Shown: piece after piece, positions 1 to 11,701 of the stretch
Position numbering within the stretch: the stretch's first letter is position 1
Layout of the letters: the number at the start of each line of letters is the position of its first letter
From: Pseudorasbora parva
Lineage: Eukaryota; Chordata; Actinopteri; Cypriniformes; Gobionidae
Direction of reading: 5' to 3'
Assembly (NCBI RefSeq): GCF_024679245.1
Contig: NC_090189.1
Location: 37,718,889-37,782,888, forward strand
Length of the DNA: 64,000 bases
The notes under the pieces: model-generated
Database searches by the model: none
The model's input: the letters and a program-made list of their open reading frames with translations, nothing else
What the model was told of the DNA's origin: nothing
Made by a program: the position numbers and the translations under genes

Positions 1-238
1 CTTAAGAGCTTTTTTTAAACAAGTCCAGCTATCAAGGATTCCTGTTACTAGCATTCCTTATTATGCGCTTCTGGGATGGAAACACGACAAAATCACTAAT
101 GAGAAAGCTTATACAGTAAGCCCACGGAGATGATGCAGTGTCTGTTGTTTTAAAGAAATGCATCGGCAAAATGAATACGTTACTTATGACTGTATCATTC
201 TAAAGCTAAATTGTGTGTTGTGTTTTTGTGAATTGTAG

Positions 239-474
239 GGACTTTCCATAGGCGTAATGGTTTTTAGACTGTACAAACTGTACATTCTATCCCCCTACAC
301 TGCCCCTGCCCCTAAACCTACCCAACACAAGAAACATTCTGCATTTTTCCTTGCTCAAAAAAACTCATCCTGTATGATTTATAAGCCTTTTGAAAAGACA
401 AAACAATGTAGGTGATCTCAGGTTTTACTATCCTTATGGGGACATTTGGTCCCTACAATGTAAGATGAACAAGG
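239..474. repeat. dispersed cyprinid-type repeat, copy 1
   Basis: This stretch is similar along its length to 21594-21870: both share a 'tccataggc(g/a)taatgg' start, a pyrimidine-rich 'cctacac/cttacactgcccctg' segment, a 'cctaaacctaccca' core and an 'aaacattctgcattttt' segment. Both copies end next to a CA microsatellite. It is non-coding; the family is recognised only as a common fish interspersed repeat. Confidence 0.7.
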
Positions 475-499
475 ACACACACACACACACACACACACA
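475..499. repeat. (AC)n microsatellite
   Basis: A short pure AC run follows directly on the dispersed repeat, the same association seen at the second copy near 21879. Confidence 0.9.
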
Positions 500-1562
500 T
501 CATGCAATGAATTTAAAGAATGACCAAACATTTATTCAGTATTAATATATACATTAATGCACTTATACAAAATGTACCCATGACTGACTACATTATTCAC
601 AAGGCTTTTAAACTCTTGGCATTTGTCAACACTACTTTGCCGCATCCTGTTAATTCCGTTTGGACAAGAAAATTGGCCACAGGCTGATTTAGCTGTTTTG
701 CCAAGTCGGGCCATTTTTCAAAACACCAATTATCAAGGCCTCGACTTATCGATCAAAGGGCCCTTTTTATACTGAGTGACACAAATTAATTCCAGAGCAG
801 AATCTGCCACATAATGAGAAACACAAATTTCTGTCATTTTTGTTGGGCCTCTTACTGTCCCAGTCAAGCGATGATCGTGTTTTGAGGACTGTGGATGTTC
901 ATTGGCATATTATCCCTCTGATGTTAATGCAAAAGGGAGTCTGTTTTAATTTTAAAATCATATTTATACCTCATTAAATTTGCTTGGGGTGGATCCCTAG
1001 AGTCTTGACGTCTGTTTCTGCAACGCAGCACAATAGTTTTATTGCAGTGTTTGGCAATACATGGACTCTATTGCTGGTGTGGGATCAATAACGCTACCAT
1101 ATAGTCTCACTGCAGCAACATCTTTCTGGGATTTGCAGCTTTGCATGATTATGCACCTTGTGAACTCTGTCCTTAATAGACTATATAATCCAGAATAATA
1201 TTTAGAGCTAACGTTGTGATGCCATGATAAAAAATACAGTTGAAGGTGCAACTGATGTATTGAACTGCTAACAACAACTAATAATTACATTATTAAAAAC
1301 TTGGAAATGTATACTCAGTGTAGGGTATGTTTGTGCAACACTATTGCGTTTCACATTGGGAAATGATCATTTTACACCAAGCATCTATGCTTGCCAAATC
1401 TAGATTGCTAAATGTGGGCACAACTGCACAATTACCTTTTATATCATAGTTAATTGTAACTATGTGGCCCTGACTTTGTGCGTAAACACTCATATAGGCA
1501 GCTAATGGGTTTGATCAAGTGCCGCCACTCTCGCTGTGAATCATTTTTGACACCCCAACTGT
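500..1562. other. AT-rich non-coding DNA, no gene seen
   Basis: No convincing ORF, RNA gene or terminal-repeat element was found. The longest frames (60-70 codons) show no domain or codon signature. Confidence 0.5.
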
Positions 1563-1586
1563 CATTTGCATAATTAAATGCAAATG
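1563..1586. promoter_or_regulatory. palindromic octamer pair around a homeodomain core
   Basis: The 24-bp segment is a perfect inverted repeat. An ATTTGCAT octamer and its reverse complement ATGCAAAT flank an AATTAA spacer that creates a TAATTA homeodomain core. A second TAATTA follows about 20 bp downstream. POU-family factors bind ATGCAAAT and many homeodomains bind TAATTA (established knowledge). An enhancer role here is inference. The surrounding 1490-1720 is not obviously repetitive, which makes it a candidate conserved non-coding element. Confidence 0.35.
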
Positions 1587-1950
1587 GATTGAGGTTGCAT
1601 AATTAAAAATCTGACATGGATCAGTGTTGTGAAATAGCACAGATCCGTGCAGTGGAGAATAACAGACATAGTTCATCAGCGACAGGCCTTAAAAAAAAAC
1701 AGCCTGTATAATTGGCTTCATTCTGTTAGGTGAATAACACTGAATGTTGTCTGTCTCACACTGCTGGTTGTAGTGCTTTGTAGTTGACATAGTATGTTTT
1801 TGTGGAGTAAGCCTTATTGTGCTAATGCAACGCTTTCACCGCATGAGTTTCCAGACATACCCTGACACTGTATCCTGAATAACTGAAAGCTGATAACATA
1901 CAACGATCAACAAAGCATTCGCGATTTTTGGAAACTGTAAATAGCCTTAA

Positions 1951-2478
1951 AGGGTTAGTTCACCCAAAAATGAAAATTCTCTCATTAATTACTCACCCTA
2001 ATGTCGTTTGACACCGTAAGACCTCCGTTCATCTTCTGAACACAAATCAAGATATTTGTGTTGAACTCCGATGGCTCAAAAAGGCCTCCATTGACACCAA
2101 TGTCATTTCCTCTCTCAAGACCCATAAAGGCACTAAAGACGTCGTTACAAAGCCCATCTCACTACAGCGGCTCTACAATCATTTTATGAAGCGAAAAGAA
2201 CAGTTTTTGTGTGCAAAAAACTAAATAACGACTTATATAGTGATTGCAAAACAAAGTTTAGAACGGTTATGAATCAGTGTATTGATTCCTGACTCGGATC
2301 GCGTGTCAAACTGCGTAAATCACGTGACATTGGCGATCCAAATCATGAATCAGTACACTGATTCATAACCGTTCTAAACTTTGTTTTGAAATCGGCCCAT
2401 CACTATATAAGTCGTTATTTTGTTTTTTTGTGCACAAAAACTATTCTCGTGACTTCATAAAATGATTGTAGAGCCACT

Positions 2479-2535
<57 letters not shown>

Positions 2536-3309
2536 TGTTCGATTTATATAGCGCTTTTCAAGGTACTCAAAGCGCTTTACATTGAAGGGGGGAATCTCCT
2601 CAACCACCACCAATGTGCAGCATCCACCTGGATGATGCGACGGCAGCCATATTGCGCCAGAACGCTCACCACACACCAGCTGATTGGTGGAGAGGAGACA
2701 GAGTGATGAAGCCAATCAGGAGAGGGGGATGATTAGGAGGCCATGAAGGACAGAGGCCAATGGGCAAATTTGGCCAGGATGCCAGGGTTACACCCCTACT
2801 CTTTTTCCGAATGACATCCTGGGATTTTTAACGACCACAGAGAGTCAGGACCTCGGTTTAACGTCTCATCTGAAGGACGGTGCTCTTTGTCAGTATAGTG
2901 TCCCCATCACTATACTGGGGTGTTAGGACCCACACAGACCACAGGGAGAGCGCCCCCTGCTGGCCTCACTAACACCTCTACCAGCAGCTACCTGGTTTTC
3001 CCAGTTGGTCTCCCATCCAGGTACTGACCAGGCTCAGCCCTGCTTAGCTTCAGTGGGAAACCAGTCTTGGGCTACAGGGTGATATGGCTGCTGTAGTGAG
3101 ATGGGCTTTGTATCGACGTCTTTAGTGGCTTTATGGGTCTTGAGAGAGGAAATGACATTGGTGTCAATAAAGGCCTTTCTGAGCCATCGGAGTTCAACAC
3201 AAATATCTTCATTTGTGTTCTGAAGATGAACAGAGGTCTTACGGGGGTCGAACGATATTAGGGTATGTAATTATTGACAGAATTTTAATTTTTGGGTGAA
3301 CAAACCCCT
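1951..3309. mobile_element. TTAA-target MITE split by a SINE3
   Basis: The ends are AGGGTTAGTTCACCC and, as reverse complement, AGGGGTTTGTTCACCC. TTAA stands on each side (1947-1950 and 3310-3313). The outer parts are long imperfect inverted repeats: 1960-2200 reappears inverted at 3095-3300, and a central pair around 2265 and 2370 shares 'cataaccgttctaaac'. No transposase is encoded. TTAA duplication with AGGG ends fits Kolobok or piggyBac-type non-autonomous elements; the superfamily is inferred. The left arm of a related element starts at 7389. Confidence 0.8.
2482..3090 (-). mobile_element. SINE3 (5S rRNA-derived SINE)
   Basis: Read on the minus strand, the element starts with a 5S rRNA-like head at about 3090-2980. 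The internal promoter region is recognisable: 'gaagctaagcagggc', 'cctggtcagtacctgg' and 'atgggagacc'. A unique body follows, then a 3' end 'aaagcgctatataaat' of the L2/CR1 LINE type and an (ATT)n tail at about 2482-2534. CTGTA lies on both sides (2477-2481 and 3091-3095) and fits a target duplication. SINE3 was described in zebrafish as a 5S-derived, Pol III-transcribed SINE mobilised by a CR1/L2-like LINE (established). It sits inside the TTAA-MITE, so it is the younger insertion. Confidence 0.88.
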
Positions 3310-3370
3310 TTAACATATAACTCTGCCCACCATTGTCTGGTTGACAACAAAATTACATAACACATCTGGT

Positions 3371-3500
3371 AATAGAAGCAGTGGTTTGGAGACAAAGGAT
3401 AGTAGATTTAGTCTTTGACACGGCCGACCCAAGTTCGAATTCACCTTTTTTCGAACCCATTTTTCACCCATTCCCATCTCATATCAGCATTTATTTTAAA
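3371..3500 (+). mobile_element. probable tRNA-derived SINE fragment
   Basis: A box-A-like 'agtggtttggagac' near 3380 and a box-B-like 'aagttcgaattc' near 3431 are spaced about 50 bp apart, as in tRNA-derived SINE heads. A T-rich segment with 'ttcgaaccca' follows. There is no cloverleaf good enough for a functional tRNA gene. A chance match cannot be excluded. Confidence 0.45.
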
Positions 3501-5023
3501 TAAAACTGAAGATAATATTCCGAATGTGGAAATGAATTGGGTAACGGGTATTTAATAGGCCTATCATTTAAATTGTCTTGTGTGTATTTGCATCGATGTG
3601 ACAGGTTGGCAGTTGATCTCAGAGCCACTTCATTATCACTCTCGCCTTGTAACATGGTGCTCGATCCTGCTGGAAACTGCATGGCTCATCACCAAATTGC
3701 TCCTGGGTCGTTGGGAGAAGTTGCTCTCGCGGGATGTTTTAATACCATTCTTTATTCATGGTAGTGTTTTGGGGAATAATTGATGTATACACATACAACG
3801 AGCACATTTAGCGCAGCACACAGCATTGTTTTAGATGTTTGTCAAGTTCCATCACAAAATATATGTAATAAAAGCCGACCAATCAGGTTGTGAACATATC
3901 CCTATTACTTTAAGCTTGGGACATCCTCTACAAGAAGAAAGACATTTTTTCATTTTCTCGAGGTGGCAAGAACAAGAACAAAGTTCATTCTGGCCAGTAC
4001 ATTCCATACTTCACGAGAAAAGCAGGTGCCGAACAACTCTGTTTCTCCGCATTAACCACACCCACTTTAATTGTATGACCAATCACACACTAGTTCTCGG
4101 ACACTTGCGAGAAAAAAGTTCTGCTCAGACGATGTGTTGAGAACAAGCAGTGAGCAAACTCCCAAACCAGGGCTGCGAGAACAAAATGACGGCATTTTCT
4201 TCTCACAGCCCTGGGAGCGAGAACTTTTTTTTTCTCTGTTCTTGCAGAGAATGTTGTAGCATTTAGGCTCGGTATCTTTAGGTTCAGCGTTAAAATACCA
4301 AAGTGAACGCTAAGTGGACCAGGACTAACTAAATATTTCCAGTATTTTTCTTTCTCAACAATTGGACAACAATTCACATGTCACATGACAATAAAATCAA
4401 GTAAATTATATTAAAAAATAGTAGTAAAGTAGAGTTTTTTTTTCCTTTTTTTTTCTGTTCTTATGTTTGCATTTGTTTCTATAGTGATTCATTGGTCGAT
4501 TAAATTGCTACACCTGTTTCTCTTTTCCGTTCATTAGTCTGCTTTTAGACCTGTGTTTGATCTGTAAGCCGAGTATACCGAGCACTGTCCAATTTTATCC
4601 CTGATTTTGACTCGCCGACAAGTTCTGCGGAATCGCCCACAAATGCCCGGCGAATCAGTGCTCGAGCACATGAAACAAAAATATTTTCATAAGATGATAT
4701 ATAAATGATATTGAAAAAGTTGAATAATCTCACACTTTATATCCTAGTGCTTGCAAACAATAATGCTTAGACACATTTATCTAGCTAGATGATAAAACTG
4801 TTTTTTTTTTTTATGGACGGGTTATGAAGTCATTCATTGTATATTTCATCTATGAGATTAACACAGGACGGCAGTCTGAAGTTAGAAGTTCCTCCGCTGA
4901 GCATGACACAAGCTCCGGCACAATATCTAGCACCATTATGGTGGAAACGGGACCACAGAGATTGGTCGATTACACTTGAAGTACTTCTAAATGTTTAATT
5001 AACAAGCTTAAATGTTGGCAATA
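3501..5023. other. AT-rich non-coding DNA, no gene seen
   Basis: Frames of up to about 100 codons exist on both strands but overlap one another, lack recognisable domains and have no exon signals. Nothing is supported here. Confidence 0.45.
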
Positions 5024-5891
5024 CACTCACCTAAAGGATTATTAGGAACACCTGTTCAAGCTGATAGAAGAGCAACTTTGACTGAAATAACCACTCATTA
5101 CAACTGAGGTATGCAGCAAAGCATTTGTGAAGCCACAACACGCACAACCTTGCATGGGCTACAACAGCAAAAGACCCCACCGGGCACCACTCATCTCCAC
5201 TACAAATAGGAAAAAGAGGTTACAATTTGCACAAGCTCACCAAAATTGGACAGTTGAAGACTGGAAAAATGTTGCCTGGTCTGATGAGTCTCAATTTCTG
5301 TTGAGACATTCAGATGGTAGAGTCAGAATTTGGCGTAAACAGAATGAGAACATGGATCCATCATGCCTTGTTACCCCTGTGCAGGCTGCTGGTGGTGGTG
5401 GTGTAATGGTGTGGGGGATGTTTTCTTGGCACACTTTAGGCCCCTTAGTGCCAATTGGGCATTCAGTTGGGCAATGCACTTGAGCATTGTTTCTGACCAT
5501 ATCCATCCCTTTATGACCACCATGTACCCTTCATCTGATGGCTACTTCTGTCAGGATAATGCACCATGTCACAAAGCTTGAATCATTTCAAATTGATTTC
5601 TTGAACATGACAATGAGTTCACTGTACTAAAATGGCCCCCACAGTCACCAGATCTCAACCCAATAGAGCATATTTGGGATGTGGTGGAACGGGAGCTTCA
5701 TGCCCTGGATGTGCATCCCACAAATCTCCATCAACTGCAAGATGCTATCCTAACAATATGGGCCAACATTTCTAAAGAATGCTTTCAGCAGCTTGTTGAA
5801 TCAATGCCACGGAGAATTAAGGCAGTTCTGAAGTGGAAGGGGGTCAAACACAGTATTAGTATGGTGTCCCTAATAATCCTTTAGGTGAGTG
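5024..5891 (+). mobile_element. Tc1-like element, DD36E type, internally deleted
   Basis: The terminal inverted repeats begin CACTCACCTAAAGGATTATT and are matched in inverse at 5868-5891. TA dinucleotides flank both ends (5022-5023 and 5892-5893), the target duplication of Tc1/mariner elements. At 868 bp it is shorter than an autonomous copy, and the DNA-binding half of the transposase is largely missing. Confidence 0.92.
5127..5883 (+). pseudogene. Tc1/mariner transposase remnant (DD36E)
   Basis: This is the catalytic half of a Tc1-family cut-and-paste transposase. The first catalytic Asp is in a WSDES motif (codon 5283-5285). The second is in QDNAPCH (5555-5557), in a different frame. The Glu is in SPDLNPIEH (5666-5668). 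Thirty-six residues separate the second Asp from the Glu, so spacing is DD36E rather than the DD34E of classical Tc1. Two in-frame TGA stops lie between those residues, and a further frame change lies between the first and second Asp. The N-terminal helix-turn-helix region is almost absent. DD36E fish elements are known as the Incomer group (from memory). The copy cannot make an active enzyme. Confidence 0.88.
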
Positions 5892-5893
5892 TA

Positions 5894-6718
5894 TGTATTA
5901 AAATGTATATAAAATATGCTATACTATAATGATAATGGTGAAAATGGTTGTGTGGAGTATTGAATCTGCAGACATTATTTCATGTAACACAAAAAGCTAG
6001 TATTATTGTAAAAATTAATCAACTATGCTGGATTAAAACAACCCATAATGCTGGATGAAATAAACAACGCAATTTGCTGATTAAAATTAACCAAGCATGT
6101 TTTCTGTCCTTACTCTCTCTCTGAGAAATGCTACTCATTTTGAGTTTCATTATGAGATGTTGCAGCTGTCATATTCCTCACCATAAGCATTAACAAGTGT
6201 ATATCCATCAACAAACCCATGTGTATTATCTAATTTACTGCAGTGCAAATGCAGGAACTGTATTAATAGCACGTACTTAGACAAAAACGTGAATGAATGA
6301 TGGAACATAAACGTTTTAAAACAAATCTTTCTCCATCCTTTATCTTTACTCAAAGTAGTAGAACTACAGACAATCTGCTTTAATAGACACAGTTTTAAGG
6401 AATAGCGGCTCACTGCTGATGAGCTGAAGAATTTCAGTAAGACAGTCATAATGAGAGTTACCCAGAAACAATATAACGCAATATAAGTATTTTAAACATC
6501 TGGTAGAAAATATATACATCAATAATTAATAATACTTACAGGTTGTGATTCTGAGGAGCAGCTGGTCCAGATAAATAAACTGGTACTGACCTATCTTTCA
6601 TGAGAAAGCATTTTGCGAATCACATGTTGAACTCCGAGATTTGAGAAGCAGCGACTCATCTGAACGGTTCAGAGAATAGATTCTTTCTTATGGGAGAATA
6701 AAAGTAAGGGATACTGTG
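5894..6718. other. AT-rich non-coding DNA, no gene seen
   Basis: A 99-codon minus-strand frame at 6150-6449 has no domain signature, compositional bias or splice context that supports it. No terminal repeats were found. Confidence 0.45.
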
Positions 6719-6840
6719 CATCCAGCCGGTTGTTATCGCATAATAAACCCAGACAGAGTGATCAGGACCCCGATGCGAAGCGGCTCAGAAAAGAATTATA
6801 GGTTGTTTTAGTTGATTCTGCGATAACAACCAACTGGATG
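6719..6840. repeat. short fold-back repeat
   Basis: The arms 6719-6740 and 6819-6840 are inverted copies with two mismatches, both containing 'ggttgttatcgca'. About 78 bp of unrelated sequence lies between them. The length and lack of an ORF fit a small MITE, but no target duplication is clear. Confidence 0.65.
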
Positions 6841-6961
6841 TACATTTTCCCGCTTATTACATGGCTACTTGTCTCAAGTAAATTAGAAAAGAAATATTGT
6901 CTTGAATTTATTTAAATATTTCATTAGCTCTTACGCAAAGCTTCTGCGAAGAAAAACACAC

Positions 6962-7328
6962 TCTTAGAAGAAAAGGTTCTATCGGCGCTACATATTTGGA
7001 ACCCTTAAAAGGTTATATATAGAAGTATAGTTGAGTATACACCAAAGACCATTTTATGCTAAAAGGGTTCTATAATGACAAGAAAAAACCCTTTTGGCAC
7101 TTAAAAAGCGCTCTATATAGAACACTGCAAAAAAAATGCATTTCTTATCAAAGAAAAAACAAGACAATTATTTTTGCTTGTCTAGTAAATACTTCTTGTT
7201 TTAAGAATGTTTAGATGTTTGGACTAGAAACAAGACAAAAATACTAAGTAAGAAAAGCATTTTTTTGCAGTGAACTTTTTAGGGGTTCCAACTTTTTAAG
7301 GTTCTATATAGAACCTTTTCTTCTAAGA
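6962..7328. mobile_element. MITE with a second MITE nested inside
   Basis: Ends 'tcttagaagaaaaggttcta' and their inverse at 7309-7328 define a small non-autonomous DNA element. It is interrupted at 7123-7272 by another MITE bounded by CACTGCAAAAAAA and its reverse complement, with further inverted matches such as 'ttcttat' and 'ctaagtaagaa'. Both are non-coding. The inner one is necessarily the later insertion. Confidence 0.75.
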
Positions 7329-7388
7329 ACAGCTGCAAGCGTTTATCTATTGCTGAACAATTGCTATATGTTGAAAATGAATGCTGTA

Positions 7389-8028
7389 AGGGTTAGTTCA
7401 CCCAAAAGTTAAACCAAGCCTATGATTTACTCGCCCTCAAGTCATTATAGGTTTATATGACATTCTTCTTTCAGACAAATACAGTCAGAGTTATATTTAA
7501 AAAGTCCTGGCTAATGTTAATCCAAGCAGTAGTTGTAGCTTTTTTTGAAGACCATAAAAAATGCAGCTGTCCGTCAAATAACGTGCTCCACACGGCTCCG
7601 ATGGGTTAATAGAGCCATCTGATACAAATCAATGCGTTTGTGTAGGAAACATATCCATATGTTAAACTTTGTAAAGTAAACCCTTGAAACCCTTTCATTG
7701 TAACCCATGGCGGTTAAGTTTTTAACAGCCATAAGATGGCGCCAGCGTTAAGCATATAATAAGTAGTACCGGTCAAGATAACTCGTAGTACCCGGATGAT
7801 CGGTGTTTTATTCAACTTTGGCGGTTGTTATCTGTTGTCTGGGAATAACATACCGCTGGAATGTGCAATTGACCAATCAGAATCAAGGATTTCACAGAGC
7901 CGTGTAATAACTTTATTTATTCTGTACTTTTGACTTTACAACCTTGCAGAACATTTATATTCACAGACAGCGATATTACACACTGTATGAAAGGGAATAT
8001 TTGAAAAACCATAATAGGGGCACTTTAA
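7389..8028. mobile_element. remnants of two or more TTAA-type MITEs
   Basis: The left part starts with AGGGTTAGTTCACCCAAAAG, nearly the same end as the element at 1951. The right part ends with 'cataataggggcacttTAA', the typical end of a different TTAA-MITE. Between them, 7800-7915 resembles other common fish non-coding repeats. No complete element with two matching ends could be assembled. Confidence 0.5.
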
Positions 8029-8155
8029 TGCATTGACCCCTGCATGCATTGTTAGCATAATTGGCTGAAGAACATGTAAACACACTCATTGTCTATGTCC
8101 TCCTAAAAACAAATGCCTTCAGGTCTCGTTTAAACTTTTCTCTTCTCTTTTCCAG

Positions 8156-8616
8156 GTGGCCCATCTCGCTGGTCATCTCCACCGTGCGACTGCTGCTGCA
8201 AGGGCCACAAAGGTGAAGGCGAAGGTGAGAGTGGAACCTCATTCAACGAGCTCTCCACCTCCAGCTCGGAGAGCCACTCCGAGGCCAGCTCCCCTCAAGG
8301 TACCGTCATCCGTGGCCCGGTCAGCCGGCAGACACACGTGCAGACATTGGACAGGCCTCCCAAGAAAGGCCCCGTTCAGCATCTCCTGCAGCAGCAGCAG
8401 TCCGAGCAGCGGCGCAAGAGCGACCTGCTCCGGACGCTCACCGCAAGTTCCCGGGACACCAGCACCTGCAAGAAACGGCCGGCCAAAGAAAAGTTGACTG
8501 TGGAAGAGGAACTGGAGAAGTGCATCCAGGACTTCCGCAAGATCAAGATTCCTGAGCATTTTCCCGAGCGCAAGTACATGTGGCAGGCCGACCTCCTGCG
8601 CAAATACCGTCTTTGA
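8156..8616 (+). CDS. 3'-terminal coding exon of an unidentified vertebrate gene
   Basis: A strong splice acceptor (pyrimidine tract ending TTTTCCAG at 8155) precedes a GC-rich open frame that runs without a stop to TGA at 8614-8616. The first two bases complete a codon begun in the previous exon, leaving 152 residues. In order these are a Cys-rich patch (CDCCCKGHK), a Gly/Glu/Ser-rich linker, a basic region with PPKKGP, a Q-run (LLQQQQSEQRR) and a highly charged end containing KEKLTVEEELEKCIQDF and PERKYMWQADLLRKYRL. The end looks like a conserved helical C-terminal module, and third-position GC contrasts sharply with the AT-rich surroundings. I could not assign a family. No upstream exon was found in the window, so the preceding intron is probably longer than 8 kb. 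Confidence 0.72.
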
Positions 8617-11021
8617 GGGAGGGCAGAAACCGTTTTTCAAACCTTAAGCGCAAGCTACAATAATGTATGTGTTCACTGCTATGACCAATATTGCTACTAC
8701 ACACCACACTACTACTGCCTCTGACTTTCTTGTCAATGTCGGTCGATGACCAGAGCGACCAATTCATCTGCTTGAATGCTAATCTGCATTTTTGTAGAGT
8801 TCCAGAGAGACACACAGCTACTTCTCCTCCCTTGCAGAGCTACACAAATTTGTGTGTAATTGTTTGCTACAACTACACATTTTTGACCTCGGTATGTTAG
8901 TGCCACAGCCATTGAGTTGAGTTGGCCCAGAGGTTGAAAGATGAATGTGTATCCACCTCATAAATAATGCATGTGGTCCCAACTGTGCCCTTTCTAAGAA
9001 TAGCCACTGCCTTGGCGGACGTGTGAGTGGGTTTCCATTTCAACACTCAGAGAAGCACAGGAGACCATGGATCCAAACGTGTTTTCCCTTTTTCCGGATT
9101 CTCTACGTTCCATTTTCGTACCTCAGCTAAGCTACAATCTGTGGCTGTAAAGACCCCGCCGCGTACGGTCACGGCATTAAAGGGTTGGGGGTGGAAACTC
9201 AATAGCATCACATAAACGCTTTGAAACGGCTGCCTGAAACATTGATTTAAACATGATATTCCTAATGGGAGTGGATGATGGCTTACTCTTGAGGTCAAAG
9301 GTTAAATACTGAATGGAGTGCAACATTAGGGATATATTCTGAAAGCAATCACACACCGAAACAACACAAACATAGTTTAGGGATGTGCAATCTTTTTTGC
9401 AGAAGACATTTTTGCTGCTGTATTCATTCCATCAATAACAGTGAATTTAAGAAATGGATGGCTTTGATGATATGTCCCAAAGCATAACGCAACCTATATA
9501 TAGCTGATGATAATTCATTGGAAACGTGTTGGTGTAAGTAATGGTTAATAATGAATATAAACATCATTTTTTTAGACACACCAATACCAAGCAGCTTAGG
9601 TAGCCAATTTATTTTTAATTTATCTTTAATTCTATTTAAAGTTTAGTGCAGTTAATCATTTTGCAAGGATTTGCAAGGAACTTGAAAAACAATATAAGCA
9701 TCATAACTGGCTGCTATAAAACTATATTTATTTTCAAACTATTCTAGACAGACTTCAAAGTAAGGGGGATAGGGTAATAGCTAAAAATGTATGACAATGC
9801 CATACATTTATAAAAAAAACAAAAACAAAACTGATGCCAAGGTTACAACTCATAATTATGGAAGAAGTAAGAAATGTGCCCCCCCCCCCAATATCCTATA
9901 TATTATACCTTAACTGCCTGTGATGAACAGCCTTAACCTAAGTTTACCTAAAAATGTTTTTAATGTTTTACAATTAATTTTCAAAAATGCAAATGGGTGT
10001 TAAAAGAGAGGTATAATGTATAAGATGTGAACCTTTTGATTAGCGTTTTATTTTGTGTACTGAGCATTTATCGTTAACTAGAAGAACAAAAAAAAATGAT
10101 TCATTTCATTAAGACATTTATTTAATTAAAACATCACATTTATTTGCTCTGATTTTAGACAATAACCTAAATGTATTACCATAAATATTTATATTGTTGT
10201 ACCCTCACTGTGTGAAGTATGGTGGATTCCAGATGCACGCTTGTGATGAAACTGATTTTGAATGTTTGGGGGGCAAATGACAGGCATTGACATGTAAACT
10301 TTCTTTTATCGAAGTAGCCTTTTGAATTAGACTATAAATTAAGATTCATTGAGAGCTAATCAAAAATGTAGCCTCCAGCCTCTCATTCCCAAGTCTATTT
10401 ACCAGAAAAATGAAATTAAAGGGCAGAGAGAATAGCATGTATAATAGAATAAATATTATTTTTTATCTGGGTACTTAAATAATACAGTAAAGTCATTATT
10501 TTATTGCCTCGCACAGGTTTTCTTCTCTGTTCTGAACACACTAACCGTACTGTTTTAAAAAAAAAAAGATAGAAAAAAATAGCACTGCAACCCACATGTA
10601 AATATTAAAGATGTCTGTAAGAGATTATTCTTTGACCATCAAGACACAGCTAAATTATAATAAAAGTGTTTGAAATCCATGTGAATGGCAATTAGATATG
10701 TTGATATTTATATAATAATTGAGTACCATATGAAGCTACAGTAACAGAATGGGAAAAGAGATGATTGTGGAAGTTAAAATTGAGCTGTTATATGTAACAC
10801 ATGAGCACAACTCATCTAAAGCACAAACTCACTGCCGTTTTTACCAGGAAGTACCTGGAGATTCAGGTGGCATTCCAGCTGTGCTGTGCAGGCACCACAC
10901 ATTGATACATTCCATTCTATAATCAGCCATTTCCTCTTTATTTTATGTAGGCCTACATCTATTTGGGGCTTGCCAAAGGCTTTGGGGGTAAAAGACACTT
11001 TTATGTTAGCCAGACAGAGAG
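8617..11021 (+). other. probable 3' UTR and downstream DNA of the exon at 8156
   Basis: There is no ORF with domain content and no recognisable transposon. Canonical AATAAA signals on the plus strand occur at 10448-10453 and 11231-11236. The second is followed by T-rich sequence but lies inside the MITE at 11022. The real cleavage site cannot be decided from sequence alone. Confidence 0.35.
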
Positions 11022-11401
11022 CCCTTGTGAAAAAGTTTGCTTAATCAATGTGCATTTGTAGAGTACTTTACAATTTTAAAAGTATATTATGTAACTGTGC
11101 TTGCAGACAATATAAAAAGCCACTTAAGTGTACTTTATGACTCTGTTTCTTATCAACACTTAAGTACACTTTTAAGTGCACTTTGTAATAATGCCAAATT
11201 TTAATGTTTGATTTTAAATCATTATGTTTCAATAAACGTTTGTCATGCTTTAAAGAACACCATGATTATAATTTTTACTATAGTGTGTTATTGGAGTTTA
11301 TATTTTGTACTAAATTGCAACTTAATCATTACAAATGTGTAATGCCAAATATATTTAAATACATGACATACAAGTTTCAATAGAAATTACATATTTCAAA
11401 G

Positions 11402-11514
<113 letters not shown>

Positions 11515-11518
11515 TTAA

Positions 11519-11701
11519 AGGGAAAATAACCCCATGATTTACTGATTTACTTCAGACAAATACAATCGGAGTCAATAAAATAAATGCCCGGGCACTTCCA
11601 ATCTTTATAATGGCAGGGAATGGAAGCCCAAAATTGAAAGCCCCAAAAGTACATTCATCATTATAAACTGTGGAGTCCAATATTTGGGCCAAACTAACCC
11701 T
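11519..11701. mobile_element. small TTAA-target MITE
   Basis: The element starts AGGGAAAATAACCCC, ends in the inverse of AGGGTTAGTTTGGCCC, and has TTAA at both flanks (11515-11518 and 11702-11705). At 183 bp it belongs to the same broad TTAA class as the elements at 1951 and 44590. Confidence 0.72.

Noticed and set aside
2980..3092. 5S rRNA gene on the minus strand
   Set aside because: The 5S-like sequence is diverged and continues into a SINE3 body with a LINE-like tail and target duplication, so it is a SINE head.
4071..4377. Frames of about 60-100 codons on both strands
   Set aside because: They overlap antisense with no domain, codon bias or exon boundaries.
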